From positions 38,654,790 through 38,718,789 of the forward strand of contig CM077826.1 of NCBI GenBank assembly GCA_039720395.1: a stretch of DNA of 64,000 bases, written 5' to 3'. The stretch is from Liquidambar formosana (lineage: Eukaryota > Streptophyta > Magnoliopsida > Saxifragales > Altingiaceae). Below the pieces are notes generated by a model. The model was not told the DNA's origin. It saw only the letters and a list, made by a program, of their open reading frames with translations, and ran no database searches. A program made the translations under genes and the position numbers. Positions 1 to 11,004 of the stretch are shown piece by piece. Within the stretch, counting starts at the first letter, position 1; every line of letters begins with the position of its first letter.

Positions 1-227
1 TTTTATCCTATCAATTCATACATTAAAATTATAAGAATATGATAAATGCATTGGATAAAATCTATGTAGACTATACAGTTTCGGTAGGTAGACTATCCAT
101 AACTTCTAAGATTATTATTTTTTTTTTTCAAAATAAAACACAAAAATAAATACGTATAGTTCTATTGAAGTAGAAAATCAAAAAATCTTTCCTGCTATCT
201 ATTTTTCCTGCAAAATCATATAATTAA

Positions 228-541
228 GGGTCTGTTTGGATGTCTAATTACAATTTAAACAATTGAAAAAAAAATTATAGTATTTTAGACACAAATCTAT
301 CATTAAAAAAAAAAATAAAAAAATAGAGCCATCACTATATTTGATGTTATAGGATCAATTCTTGGAAATTCATGAATTGCCATTATTTTGAATTTCTACT
401 CTTATATGTAATGATGACTATTACTAAAATATTATCTAAAATTTCTTGAATTGTCTAATATCAAATTTGATGCCCATATAGAACCAAATAAAAAATTCAA
501 ACTACACAACCTATTGCTAAAATGTTATCAAAACGAACCTA
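228..541. mobile_element. Tourist/PIF-Harbinger-like MITE
   Basis: The left end reads GGGTCTGTTTGG and the right end, read on the other strand, TAGGTTCGTTTTG, so the termini are imperfect inverted repeats. They are flanked on both sides by TAA (225-227 and 542-544), the target preference of PIF/Harbinger elements. The 314-bp interior is AT-rich and non-coding. The GGGTCTGTTTGG-type end is typical of Tourist-like MITEs. The inverted repeats match at only about two thirds of positions, so this is an old copy and the exact ends are inferred. Confidence 0.5.
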
Positions 542-544
542 TAA

Positions 545-1288
545 TCAAAAAAATAATACGAAGTAATATTAATTAAAATCTCATCAAGCACGCTCACGGT
601 TAAGACTCTCATTGAACCAAATTAGAACGTGCTTGTACACACCTTCACTTTGCCTGGTTGTCTTCAATGGAAGAGTGTGGAAAACGAACCATGAACCAAT
701 AGAGTTAAAAGAAAAAGAAAAAAAAAAGGGAAATAAACGAATATAGTTCATATTATGCATGATTTAAAACGCAAAATTAGAAATAATAAGAAACCCTATT
801 AAAAGGAAATTTAATTGGAAGGAGACTTCCACTAATGATAAAACCAAATAAACTGTCTATGTATGCACTTGTTAAGAGTAGAAGATAAAAAAAAAACCAT
901 GCAGTTTACACACCATCTTGATAATAATAATAAAAATAATAATTTATAATACATATGAAAATTACATACCAAGTAGTATAAGATGCCAAGTCTACATATT
1001 TTACAAATGCCATAATTCCATACTTCGTATACACCAATCCAATGATTTCATGATAGTTTAAACAATTTGTATCTTGAAGGCTACACATACAGCTGCCATT
1101 AGTCTTAGGATGCAGCAAGTTTCAAATTATATGGGTTTTTGTTAGGGTTACGTGTTAATTGAAGAATCAATGTTATAGAAAAAGACTTCCTATCAAAGAC
1201 GTTATAAAAAAGGATTTTCTAAATACGTATTCTTGTGGTCGAAGAGTAATTTGTAATTATTTATCTTTTTAATGCATCTTTTTTCTTG
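545..1288. other. AT-rich intergenic DNA, no gene recognised
   Basis: Low-complexity AT-rich sequence with short homopurine runs (about 700-730) and an ATA/AAT-rich patch near 918-945. The only open frame, about 70 codons on the minus strand, has no recognisable domain and a composition expected by chance. It is part of the distal upstream region of the CNL gene. Confidence 0.5.
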
Positions 1289-1488
1289 TTTTATTTAATT
1301 ATTATAAGAATTATAGTTTCCTTAAAATTTTTATTAAGGTATGTGTTTTGTATTGCTATATTTCTTATATATGCAAAATAGTGGTTTGGTTTATTTAATT
1401 ATTATAAGAATTATAATTTCCTTAAAATTCCTATTAAGGTATGTGTTTCATATTATTATATTTCTTATATATGTAGAAGAGTAATTGT
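1289..1488. repeat. Two-copy tandem duplication, period 100 bp
   Basis: The stretch beginning TTATTTAATTATTATAAG at 1291 recurs at 1391, exactly 100 bp later. It is followed in both copies by similar TTTCCTTAAAATT, TATTAAGGTATGTGTTT and TATTTCTTATATATG blocks. The copies differ by scattered substitutions. The duplication lies about 320-520 bp upstream of the CNL start codon, so it may fall in its promoter region. No coding content. Confidence 0.75.
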
Positions 1489-1551
1489 GTTTTTAAAAGT
1501 TAAAATAAAAATATATTAATCAATCAAATTTTTTTTTTTACATTAATCTTT

Positions 1552-1600
1552 TTATAGGTAATATAGCTATAGATATAGGTATAGGTATAGGTATAGATGC
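1552..1600. repeat. ATAGGT-type hexanucleotide microsatellite
   Basis: Imperfect repetition of TATAGG units ending around 1597, about 210 bp upstream of the CNL ATG. The TATA-rich unit could supply a TATA-box-like sequence, but no single TATA element stands out. Confidence 0.6.
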
Positions 1601-1757
1601 TGCCTGTACCGTAATATATCGCCCCTAAAGGGCCCGTAGTTGGGACTTGGTTTCTCAGAATCATAGTTTGACCTCGAGGGCATGACCGATTGGTAATTCC
1701 CCGGAGACATCTCCCTTTCCCCTTTGCTACCTTTGATCTGTGTTTTCTATCGTCACA

Positions 1758-1807
1758 TCTGCATAGCCTTTCTCTTGCGACTCTTGGATCCTTATACAGG
1801 AAGAAAG
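1758..1807 (+). promoter_or_regulatory. Conserved 5' leader of the CNL gene
   Basis: The roughly 45 bases before the ATG at 1808 align with those before the ATG of the inverted paralog at 56637. Shared landmarks are TCTCTT, GACTCTTG, a GATCC/GAATC stretch and an identical AAGAAAG immediately before ATG. This conservation supports 1808 rather than the upstream in-frame ATG at 1724 as the start, and suggests a shared untranslated leader. Confidence 0.6.
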
Positions 1808-4800
1808 ATGACGACTATCGGTGTTCTCCTCGGCTCTGTAGAAGGAATCTGGAGCGAATTGGGTTCCCTCGGTGTCCCATGTATTGAATCTGTGATTTGT
1901 TTCACTAGTGAGAAGAAAAAACTCATGAACACGTTGACGAGGATCAGAGCAGTACTTTTGGATGCAGAGAAGCAGGAGGAGAAGACCCATACTACGGAAG
2001 ATTGGCTCGAAAAGCTTAAGGACATACTCTATGATGGAGAAGATTTGGTGGACGAACTAACAGATGCTCACAGAAACAAGGCAGATAAGGTACTCAGCTT
2101 CATCTCAACCCCTAGGTTTTATGCTGTTATGTATTTCAAAGTGAACACGATCCGGAGGAAATTAAATGATGTCGTAGAAAATTACACGAAGTTTCTCGTG
2201 GTGCACGAAGATGCAGGTTCGAAATATGATTATGAGTCTAAAGATAGGGAGAAACCCCAATCTTATGTGCTTCCAACTGCGGTCTTTGGTAGAGATGAGG
2301 ATAAGGAGAAGATAAAAAAACTGCTAGAGGAGTCTAACAATGAACATAATGTGTCAATCATTCCCATCGTCGGTATGGGTGGGTTGGGGAAGACCACACT
2401 TGCCAAATTGGTTTACAATGATGCGAAGGATTTCGATTTAAAAATGTGGGTACGGGTCTCTTATGATTTTGATGTGGCAACGCTTGTAAAGAAAGTTATA
2501 AAAGTCGCCTCCAATGCTGAATGCCCAAACTTACCGTTGGATCTATTGCAACATGTTCTTCGAAAAAATTTGGGTAGGAAGAAATTCTTGCTTGTTTTGG
2601 ATGATGTGTGGAACACCAATCGTGAGAGCTGGATTGTATTGGAAAATCTGTTGACGGGTGGTGAAAGGGGAAGTGTAATTCTTGTAACTACACGTGATTG
2701 GGATGCCGCTAGAATTATGGGCATTACAGGTTCACCATACGTTTTGAGAGGTCTGTCCGGTGAGGATTGTTGTTCTTTATTTAAGCAATTGGTCTTTAAA
2801 CCAGGACAAGTCGAAGAGACTCCAGGGTTGCTATCCATTGGAGATGAGATCTTGGCCAAGTGCGGGGGAAATCCTTTGGCAATAACAACGGTGGCAGGCC
2901 TATTACGTGGCAAGTACACGGAAAGTGAGTGGTCGAAGGTTAACAATCAATTGTGGGAACTTGCTCGGGAGGATGACGACATTCTGCCAACATTGAGAAT
3001 TGGTTATGCACACTTGCCACCCATTGTGCAGAGGTGCTTTTCCTATTGCTCAATATTCCCAAAAGGTTTTGTATTTGAGAAGGCGACGTTGATTCAGTTG
3101 TGGATGGCGCAAAGTTTTATTCGGCCTTCAAGTAACATGCTTTTGGAGGATATTGGTGATGAGTATTTTAGGATATTATGGAAGAAATCCTTCTTTCAAG
3201 ATGAAAAAATGGATGCCTATGGCAATGTTATAATTTGCAAAATGCATGAGCTTACACATGATCTTGCACAAACAGTTGCAGGGTTTGAGTGCTCTATCGT
3301 GAATGATGACACGGTTAATATTTCCGAGAGACTTATCCATGCATCAGTTAGCATTTCTCGCCTTGAGGAAATTACAACCTTACTTGTCAGGGCAAGGAAA
3401 CTACGTACGTTGTTAATGACTGGGGGATGTAGCTGCACCCGAAAACAAGACTTTGATAAGTTTACTTCAAGTTTTAAGTCCTTACGTGCTTTGATTTTAG
3501 GTGGGTTTTCATGTTATGGTTCTTCTTATGTGCTCAATTCCATAGGAGAGCTTAAACATTTACGGTATCTTGATTTGTCTGAGAGCAATATTGAAACACT
3601 CCCTAATTCTGTGTGTGATCTACGAAATTTGCAGACTCTAAAACTCAATTATTGTAAATCTCTTACAGAGTTGCCCAGAGACATTAAAAAATTGATCAAT
3701 CTTAGACATCTTTTAAATCACGGATGTGACAAGTTGGAGGGCATGCCATCTGGGTTTTGCCAATTGACTGCTATTCAGACCTTACCAATATTTGTTTTGG
3801 GCAGTGGTGGGCTGAGCGAGCTGGAGGGCCTGAACAACCTCAGAGGTGAGTTGCGGATAAAGGATCTTGAAAATGCAAGACATACTACTTCGGAATCCAG
3901 GAAAACATATTTGAAGGAGAAAAAATACCTCCAGACCTTGACATTATGTTGGGAGACTAATGAAGGTAATGGAGATGAGGATGCCGCTTTGTTTGAAGGG
4001 CTTCAACCGCACTCTAATTTAATGGGATTGCATATACATGGATATGGGGATATGAAGTTTCCAAGTTGGATGTTTAATATGGGAAACTCGCTCCCACATC
4101 TTGTTGAAGTTACTTTAGAATACTGTCCAAGCTGTGTGTGTTTTCCACTGTTTGCTGACCTCCGTTTTCTCAAGGTTTTCAAGTTTTCGTCTTTAAATTC
4201 ACTAGAGTACATTGACAGTTATATTAGCGACTCTCCTTCTTCTTCTTCCTCCTTCAAAGAAATTATTCCGAGTGGAGCCAGAGAATGGTTCCCATCTTTA
4301 CAAGAAGTCGGCCTATCTTCTTTGCCCAAATTGAAGAAATGGAGCAGAGAAGTAGTTGTGGTTAATGATGGTGGTAAAGCAAAAACAGAGGCAATAGCAG
4401 AGCAACGAAAACAGTTGTTGTCACTCAACAGTCTTTCCAAATTGACCATTGGGAGATGCCCGCAATTGACATCCATGCCATTGCATCCACATGTTGTAGA
4501 ACTGACGCTGTTTGACATCAGTGAGGCACTGATACAATCAATGATGGAGGCAGCCACGATAAGCCCAACAGCAGCAGCAACAACCTCTTTACTTCCCTCC
4601 TTTTCCGTTCTTTCCAAATTAAAGTCTTTAAGCATCAGTTTCTGCGATGACTTAGTGTCTCTACCTAAGGGGTGGTTAGAAAATCTCCCTTCTATTGAGC
4701 ACCTGGAGATTCAGGATTGTAATGAATTGGAGTCTATATCACGAGAAACACACCATCTCACTGCCCCTGATATGCTGAGGAGTTTGGAGGGCAAAATGAT

Positions 4801-5476
4801 TGATTTGTCAGAGGAGGAGGATGACTTGCAAGGCTTTAGGAGCCTCTGCTCGCTGCAATTTCACCATCTTCCTAAGTTAACATCGCTCCCCAAAGGACTT
4901 CAGCAGGCTACAAAGTTAAAAGAAGTGTCCATCATTTTCTGTCATAGTTTAGTGACTTTGTTAGAATCAATGGAAAACATCAGATCACTACAGTACCTCA
5001 CTATAGTTGACTGCAAGAAAATAGCATCCCTGCCTCGGGGGCTGCAACACCTCACTGCCTTGGAGAGGCTGAAGATTTCAAACTGCCCAGAGCTTAATTT
5101 TTCAGATGAGGATAATGATATTCCTGGACTTAGAAGCCTTCGTTTGCTGCAACTTAAGGGTCTTCCAAAGTTGGTGTCCCTGCCTAAAGTGCTTCAACAT
5201 GCTACCGCACTGAAATATCTTGTAATTGAGGAGTGTTCTGCTTTGATGACTTTACCAGACTGGCTGGGCAATCTCACATCACTTCGGCAACTTGAAATTT
5301 CATTTTGCGACGAATTAAAGTCTCTCCCAAAAGGGATGCCTTGTTTCACTGCATTACAGGAACTCACCATTCGGGGGTGTCCCTACTTATCGGAAACATG
5401 CCAAAAGGAAACCGGCAAGGATTGGACAAAGATTGCTCACATCCCAGAGATTGAACTTGACGGGCAATGGTTGTGA
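1808..5476 (+). CDS. CC-NB-ARC-LRR (CNL) disease-resistance protein, RGA type
   Basis: Intracellular immune receptor of the coiled-coil NLR class. Single exon of 1222 residues. The Rx-type N-terminal domain occupies about residues 5-130 with an EDVID-like stretch EDLVDEL at 78-84. NB-ARC spans about 165-490: P-loop GMGGLGKTT (189-197), Walker B LLVLDDVW (261-268), RNBS-B VILVTTRD, GLPL-type CGGNPLA (352-358), winged-helix CFSYCSIFPK (410-419) and an MHD-position motif that reads MHE (479-481). The rest, about 540-1210, is LxxLxxL-type leucine-rich repeats. The start at 1808 is preferred over 1724 because the leader before it is conserved in the paralog at 56637 and the Rx_N-like sequence begins right after it. 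All nucleotide-binding motifs are intact. The Glu in place of Asp in MHD is unusual, because changes there can alter NLR autoinhibition. Length and domain order match RGA-like CNLs, so the family call is near certain; the recognised pathogen is unknown. Confidence 0.95.
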   Translation: MTTIGVLLGSVEGIWSELGSLGVPCIESVICFTSEKKKLMNTLTRIRAVLLDAEKQEEKTHTTEDWLEKLKDILYDGEDLVDELTDAHRNKADKVLSFISTPRFYAVMYFKVNTIRRKLNDVVENYTKFLVVHEDAGSKYDYESKDREKPQSYVLPTAVFGRDEDKEKIKKLLEESNNEHNVSIIPIVGMGGLGKTTLAKLVYNDAKDFDLKMWVRVSYDFDVATLVKKVIKVASNAECPNLPLDLLQHVLRKNLGRKKFLLVLDDVWNTNRESWIVLENLLTGGERGSVILVTTRDWDAARIMGITGSPYVLRGLSGEDCCSLFKQLVFKPGQVEETPGLLSIGDEILAKCGGNPLAITTVAGLLRGKYTESEWSKVNNQLWELAREDDDILPTLRIGYAHLPPIVQRCFSYCSIFPKGFVFEKATLIQLWMAQSFIRPSSNMLLEDIGDEYFRILWKKSFFQDEKMDAYGNVIICKMHELTHDLAQTVAGFECSIVNDDTVNISERLIHASVSISRLEEITTLLVRARKLRTLLMTGGCSCTRKQDFDKFTSSFKSLRALILGGFSCYGSSYVLNSIGELKHLRYLDLSESNIETLPNSVCDLRNLQTLKLNYCKSLTELPRDIKKLINLRHLLNHGCDKLEGMPSGFCQLTAIQTLPIFVLGSGGLSELEGLNNLRGELRIKDLENARHTTSESRKTYLKEKKYLQTLTLCWETNEGNGDEDAALFEGLQPHSNLMGLHIHGYGDMKFPSWMFNMGNSLPHLVEVTLEYCPSCVCFPLFADLRFLKVFKFSSLNSLEYIDSYISDSPSSSSSFKEIIPSGAREWFPSLQEVGLSSLPKLKKWSREVVVVNDGGKAKTEAIAEQRKQLLSLNSLSKLTIGRCPQLTSMPLHPHVVELTLFDISEALIQSMMEAATISPTAAATTSLLPSFSVLSKLKSLSISFCDDLVSLPKGWLENLPSIEHLEIQDCNELESISRETHHLTAPDMLRSLEGKMIDLSEEEDDLQGFRSLCSLQFHHLPKLTSLPKGLQQATKLKEVSIIFCHSLVTLLESMENIRSLQYLTIVDCKKIASLPRGLQHLTALERLKISNCPELNFSDEDNDIPGLRSLRLLQLKGLPKLVSLPKVLQHATALKYLVIEECSALMTLPDWLGNLTSLRQLEISFCDELKSLPKGMPCFTALQELTIRGCPYLSETCQKETGKDWTKIAHIPEIELDGQWL

Positions 5477-6224
5477 TCCAAACCAAAAATTTGAAATTGA
5501 AGGAATCGTCCTTGGATTTCAGAGGTTTGTACCTCTATTTGACTTAGGCAAATTCATATTCTATTTCTTCATAGAAAATTAAACAGTTTGCCCAATTTCT
5601 CAATTATTTTGATTTTTTGAATGCAGAACTGAGGAAAGCCTCAGCCGAAATGAAAGAATCAAGAGTTCATCAGTTGGGACATGTGTTCGATCTTTGTTGA
5701 ATTTGACGTTATACATAGAGAAAAAAAATATAAAAAAAGAAAAAACTTACACAAACGGAAAGGTAATTACCTCTCCTCGTAGTTGTAATGTTCTTTTTCT
5801 CGTCAATCCTTCTAGTATGTTACTAGTTGAGTTTTTGAACCTCAATGATAATCAATTTCATCAATTGTACATGTTTTCTGGAAAATGTTGGGAACTTCCC
5901 ATCCATTTTGACTATCTGTATACTTTTTAGTTTGGACTTCTCTGTGTTATTCACTGCAGCTTTCGCTAGAGTTCTTGAGGAAAGTGAAATTACCAGGGGA
6001 GAAAAGAATGACTAATAGATGGTACTTGAGAAAGATTGAATGCATTCAATCAGCATCAGTTTTCCACACCCCCCCCCCCCCCCCCCCTTTTCTTTTTTTC
6101 TCTCTCTTTCTTATGAAGACAGAAAGAAAAAGAAAGATGAAGTATTCATTGAATTTCCTCATTTTTAATTTTTGATGAATTGGCTCGAACCATTATGTTG
6201 GCTGTCCTCAAACTTTGATACTTT
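5477..6224 (+). other. 3' flank of the CNL gene, with poly-C tract
   Basis: AT-rich sequence following the stop codon and probably containing the 3' untranslated region, though no poly(A) signal can be assigned with confidence. A run of about 19 cytosines at 6069-6087 followed by a pyrimidine tract (to about 6110) is a mononucleotide microsatellite prone to length variation. The short open frames here show no domain. Confidence 0.5.
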
Positions 6225-6480
6225 CTAGGAAGGGCAGGGCATTTTTCCTCTTGTGGGACAAGGCGTAAGTCCTGAGGCGTGGGGCGTAAGTTGGCATGGG
6301 GCGTAAGTTTCGTAAGCTTTTTAATTTATATATATAAAAGATATTAAAAATTGAAAATAATGAAAAACTATGGCATAACAAGTTTAATTTTGTTTAAAAA
6401 AATTGTAATATGCCTTATTGCCTTAGAGGCATTTACAATTTTTTTTTCAATATAAAAAAAAAAAGAGCATCGATGTAAGC
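6225..6480. repeat. GGCGTAAG-repeat element, unclassified
   Basis: Four to five close copies of a GGCGTAAGT-like unit lie between about 6263 and 6320, followed by AT-rich sequence and a GCCTTAGAGGC-type stretch near 6420. This resembles the terminal part of a dispersed plant repeat, but no inverted termini or target-site duplication could be fixed, so the class is not assigned. Confidence 0.35.
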
Positions 6481-6591
6481 TTGTGACTGGAAATAAACCA
6501 AAAAACGAAAAGCCTTAAGGCCCTTCACGTGCCAATACATAGCCAGAGGCTCTAACTTGTCAAACAATCGTAAAGTTGAGTCTTATCACTG

Positions 6592-7597
6592 AGGCTGTGT
6601 TTGGTACACGGGAATAAGACAACAAAAATGGGAATGTGAATCCAATTATGGTGCATTTCCATGTTTGGGTCGCTAATATTGTTTCATTCTGTTTCAAAAA
6701 GTGGAGCTTGTGTGGGAGTGAGATACCCAAATTCATGGGAATCTCAAACCCACGTAAGATGTGGTATTTTTATTCCCATACCCAAGGATTGAGTTAAAAA
6801 ACGGCTTTGTTTCTTAAATAACAATGAGTTCCTTCCCCAACTTCTCTCTAACTCGAGCACGTCGTCACAACGAGAAGCTTCACGTCCTTGTTCCAACGAT
6901 TGCCAGAAGCTGGTCTCTCTTGCTTTAGCCATGTGAAATTAGATCTAGATTTTGCCTTATCCTTTTGTTGAGTTGCCAAGCCCTAAACCAAAAAGGGATT
7001 GGATAAAGATTGAAATTTTGAGTCTTGCTTTTATGTTGGGAATTAGTCTCACTTTGTGCGTTCATATATAGGTAGTATTTATTTGTTGCCTAGTTTCCGT
7101 TTGTTGAATTGCTGACTGAGCTCATAGTATTGGCAACTCCTTTGTTTGTGGATGTTATGGGGTGGGCTCTCATTCTTCTTCTTGTTTTCTTTTTTATTTT
7201 ATTTTATTTTTTTGAAGCTCGCTTTATACCAAAAATTTTGAGAATACGTAAAAAAATTCAATGTCAATTAGGTATTGCTTTTATTTTTAATTTTTAATTT
7301 TTTGCACTTAGATGGTAACACCTTTTCACCAATTTTTGTGCAAATTAATCAACATCAATTAAGTATTGCATGAAAGGGATATTTTTAAAATATTACATCA
7401 AAATTTGATTCCATTCTTATAGTAAGTGGGGCCAACTAAACATTTAAATGGGAATGAAAATTTGATTCATGGTAGGATTCCTGGTATGTCCAAACGTTGA
7501 TAAGGTAATGGGTATGGGCATCCTAAGACTAGGAATCTGATTTCCAGGAATGGAATGTCCATTCCCATTAATCCATTCCCGCAAACCAAACATACTC
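6592..7597. mobile_element. Non-autonomous TIR DNA transposon, copy A
   Basis: The left terminus TGTGTTTGGTACACGGGAAT (6596-6615) and the reverse complement of the right terminus TATGTTTGGTTTGCGGGAAT (7575-7594) agree over about 20 bp with a few mismatches. The interior of about 1 kb lacks transposase and carries repeated GGGAAT/ATTCCC patches near both ends, as in MITE-like derivatives. A precise target-site duplication was not resolved, so the superfamily (hAT or PIF-like) is left open. A related element starts only a few bases to the right. Confidence 0.5.
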
Positions 7598-7600
7598 TGA

Positions 7601-8471
7601 AGCAGTGTTTGGTTCGTGGGAATCATTCCCGAGAAAGGGGTTTGATTTGCGATTCTCATGTTTGGCGTACTACTTTCCCGAGAAACATTCATCACCGGAG
7701 GAGGGATGAGATTCCCACAAAAGGGCTAAAGCCCATGACACATCCAACGTGGGTTTGTATTTGGACTACCGGGAATGGCTTTTATAATAAAACATAATGA
7801 CGAGCATGCCCCTTTGTTTACTAATAACAAATTCATATTTCCTTCTCATGTCCCTTTTCAAACCCCGAAACATATCTCACATTCTCACACATACCAGACG
7901 TTGTCTCTCCCCTTCCACGAAGCTGACTTGATTGCCGGGATAGAACTCCAACGTCGTCGACAAGAGATGGGTAAATCAGCAATGATATGGTGGAGCTTGA
8001 TATGTTCTTCAACAGCGGCCTTGGAGTCAAGGAATAGGATGTCGACGGCGTTGGAGAGATCGACACAAAAGTCGAAGATCGGCGGTAGCTAAGTATGCAA
8101 AGGTGTTGTGTGTGGGAGTCATGGAGAGGAACGGGGTTTGGTTGGAGCTCCGATAATGATAGTTTATGGCCATTGACTGGATCGCCGTTAATCTTCACGA
8201 TTCTGTCTCCCCAAATCTAAGGTTTGCCCTCGATCAAATTTCACTCGATTGGGTCACCCTCGATCTTCACGGCGTTCTCCTCTTCCCCGCTGATCCCAGC
8301 TCTTTAAAAGAAGATGAAGAAGAAGAAGCAATAGTAGTAGCAATAATATGGAGGAATGGGTAATGGCTGGTTAGGGATTTTATAAGAGAAGGAGATGACG
8401 GTGTGTAGCCGTTTCTCTATTTCAAAGAGATGGGATCAGCGGGGTTGGAATAGTTGACAATGTGTGGAATG
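7601..8471. mobile_element. Related TIR element, copy B (right end lost)
   Basis: Begins with a second CAGTGTTTGGTTCGTGGGAA terminus (7603-7622) of the same family as copy A. It shares with copy A an interior layout including AACGTGGGTTTG/AACCCACGTAAG and an AACTCCAACGTCGT/TCGAGCACGTCGTC-like stretch. No matching right terminus is seen before the Copia LTR starts at 8472, so the copy appears truncated there. Open frames in it (60-120 codons, both strands) overlap one another and show no domain. Confidence 0.4.
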
Positions 8472-10064
8472 TGTTAATTGTATGCCCTACAGCCAATCAT
8501 AGAGATGATGCTATAGGGATAAAGAACAATAATAGGATTTCATTTATTGTATGTCACATTTATTATTAATTTAATAAAAGAGCTTTTCTATCATGTTTAT
8601 TTTATTATATTTACATGATATATCCATAGAGTTAGACTTGAGAATATGAAATCACAAGGTGTCACATGTTAGGTTAGCTCTTTGGGAGGATAGCTATTCT
8701 CTGAGCTATTTGTGTGTGGAGACACTAACCAACATGTGGGTGCTTGTTATATAAACAAACAAGGACACTGAATGTGACCAAAGTTATTATATCAACTAAA
8801 TAGATTTTTACCTGCCTGTTAATCAGTTTCTCATAATTGTAGTGGTACAAGTAATCTTTAGACCTGAGGTTATCTTATGCATAGAGCTTTAGAAGTTTGA
8901 TAGCACTAAATGTTTATCCCTATAGGGGTTTGCAGGGTGTTCATTGGACTGTTACATGTGTGAAGGCATGTGTGTAATCAATAAGAGATCTATCACTTCT
9001 AGTAAAAAGGGGAGAATGTTTACATAAGAATACTCATAAAAATAACTCATGTGAATCTGTGGCCACAATATAATGATGATCATCGAAAAGGGTTTTCATG
9101 GTGCATCTTATGAGTTGATATTTTGGGTAGGTTCATAAATGCGTTGAACTAGGGATTTGGTAGACTTCCATGTCCTATTAGTTTAATCAAAAACATTGTG
9201 TATGATGGAGGGATGTAATTGTAACCTTAAACTGTAACTGAAGGGTTCTTTGTTCGACAATTATTCACCTTATTTAGGACCAGACCATGAGCCATTGCTA
9301 GATGTTACTCATGGTTAGTAGAAATCCTAATTGATATAAGTGAGTTATAATCAATTAGGGAATTAGAAGGTGTTCCAATTAAACCCTTAATGGTAAGTAT
9401 TCCATTGGGCACTCCATGTGACATTGAGTGCCATTACCTACTACTAGATGTTGTGAATCGAATGGGTCACATTCCAATAAGCAAAGAGGGACTTTAGTTG
9501 TGAGAGAAAGGGCAAGAGTGCATAAGAAAAGTTCTAAAGGGCCATACTTACATTTGATGTTTATTTAAAGCGGTTAATATGCAATTTTGGGAAATTGCAA
9601 ATCCCACACTTAGTGGGATTCCCCATGGCTGGCCCTAGCATGGTGGTCTATAAATAGCACACTAGCATATGCTTTAGACCAATGAATTGCACTCCATTCT
9701 CTCTCTAGGCCGAATACATTGAGAAGCTTCTCTCGCTTTCTCTTCTAGTTCATCCTCTCTAGCATACTCCAAGGAGGATTTGAAGAACAACTCTTGGCTT
9801 TTGCTTGGTGTGGATACGGTGGAAGCAATGCACTTGTGCTGCTCGTAGCTGCTTGTTCAAGGATTATTCATTGCTATCCCGAAATTCAAAGTTTTGGAAT
9901 TTGAAGACTTGAATCAACTGTAAGTACTCTAATTCTTCTTCTAGTTAGGGTTTTATGTTTTGTATGAACCACAATCAGATTCATAGGCTTTAAGGAATTA
10001 TGTTATGATTTTTGTTTATCATTATATTCTACTTTGTAGTTTTTCTCTACATCAATTTCTTACA
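8472..10064 (+). mobile_element. Copia family A, 5' LTR (1593 bp)
   Basis: Begins TGTTAATTGTATGCCC and ends TTTCTTACA, directly followed by a primer-binding site. It aligns through its length with the minus-strand solo LTR at 25134-38468 (about 1590 bp once its insertion is removed) and, more distantly, with the LTRs of the Copia element at 25689-37428. The 3' LTR of this copy was not found. The 5-bp left flank is GAATG but has no partner, consistent with 3' truncation. Confidence 0.85.
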
Positions 10065-10065
10065 G

Positions 10066-10081
10066 TGGTATCAAAACCATG
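10066..10081 (+). other. tRNA primer-binding site, Copia family A
   Basis: TGGTATCAAAACCATG begins one base after the LTR end and resembles the initiator-Met-tRNA primer-binding sequence (TGGTATCAGAGCC) of plant Copia elements, with two or three changes. It defines the LTR boundary at 10064 and the orientation (+). Confidence 0.8.
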
Positions 10082-11004
10082 ATTGTGTTTTATACAAACC
10101 CCATATGGGCTGGAATTTACAGTACAATTAATTGGTTAATGGTGTTTTAATTAGTTTTAAGAAAACTAGGGTTTTATATAAAACTATTATGAACAGTTTT
10201 CATGGTAGCCATTCTCCAAACGTTTCGTGCCATACATGGTTAGAAAGCTCTTCGAATCAGCTTTCCAACCCAACAAATGGCGCATAAATCCGAGTTTTGT
10301 AACAAAAGTTACAAATGTTTTACTACAGACTGTTCGAGAAGACAATTTTACGCGGGAATGATGCGCCGGCAGCAACTATGACCTTTTGATGGTGATCAAA
10401 GGCATGGGAATGGTTGCCACCACTTGGGTTATGTTCTAAACATGGTAAGGAAGGGTTCTCAACTATTCGGATGCATCATAATTGGATTAAGATGCTAGAA
10501 CTGTTTTTTGAAAACTAGGGTTTCTTCAATGGAAGCCAAAAATAGGGTTTGGAATCCTAGGTTGCTCCTATGCTTCTAATCAATTGAAATTGATAAATAT
10601 AATTCATGGGATGATTATATATGATTATATATACTGTATATATGAGTATAATATATATTAGATACATTAAAATTCAAATTTAATACAATTAGAAGCTAGG
10701 GTTTCATGAGGGGTTCGAACCTAGGGTTTTTTGAAACCCTAGAGTTCTTGCAATTGATTTGATCAATACCCCACATAAAACCTATGCTAATTCATCATGG
10801 GTTTATCATAAATAATGTATGTATGATATTCTTTAATTTCTAAAAGAGTTTTGGAATAAAAAGAATCAAAAAAATTGATTTTTTGCAAGAACCTTCATAG
10901 CAGATTTTTCTGCACTTCGAACCAGCCATGGGTTCTCACCCATAACTTGAGCTAGAGAGCACGAAAAAGAATGAAACCACTCCCATTAGTTTCATAAGAC
11001 ATGA

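Noticed and set aside
1724..1807. N-terminal extension of the CNL from the upstream in-frame ATG
   Set aside because: The leader including this stretch aligns with untranslated sequence of the paralog, and Rx_N-like sequence begins only after 1808.
6069..6110. Poly-C/poly-T tract as a regulatory element
   Set aside because: A simple mononucleotide microsatellite; nothing beyond composition supports a function.
7555..8363. Overlapping open frames of 60-121 codons on both strands
   Set aside because: They lie in TIR element copy B, overlap in several frames and have no domain or splice context.
10187..10375. Short minus-strand frame in the Copia A leader
   Set aside because: The leader is non-coding in both copies, and the frame is not conserved in the inverted copy.
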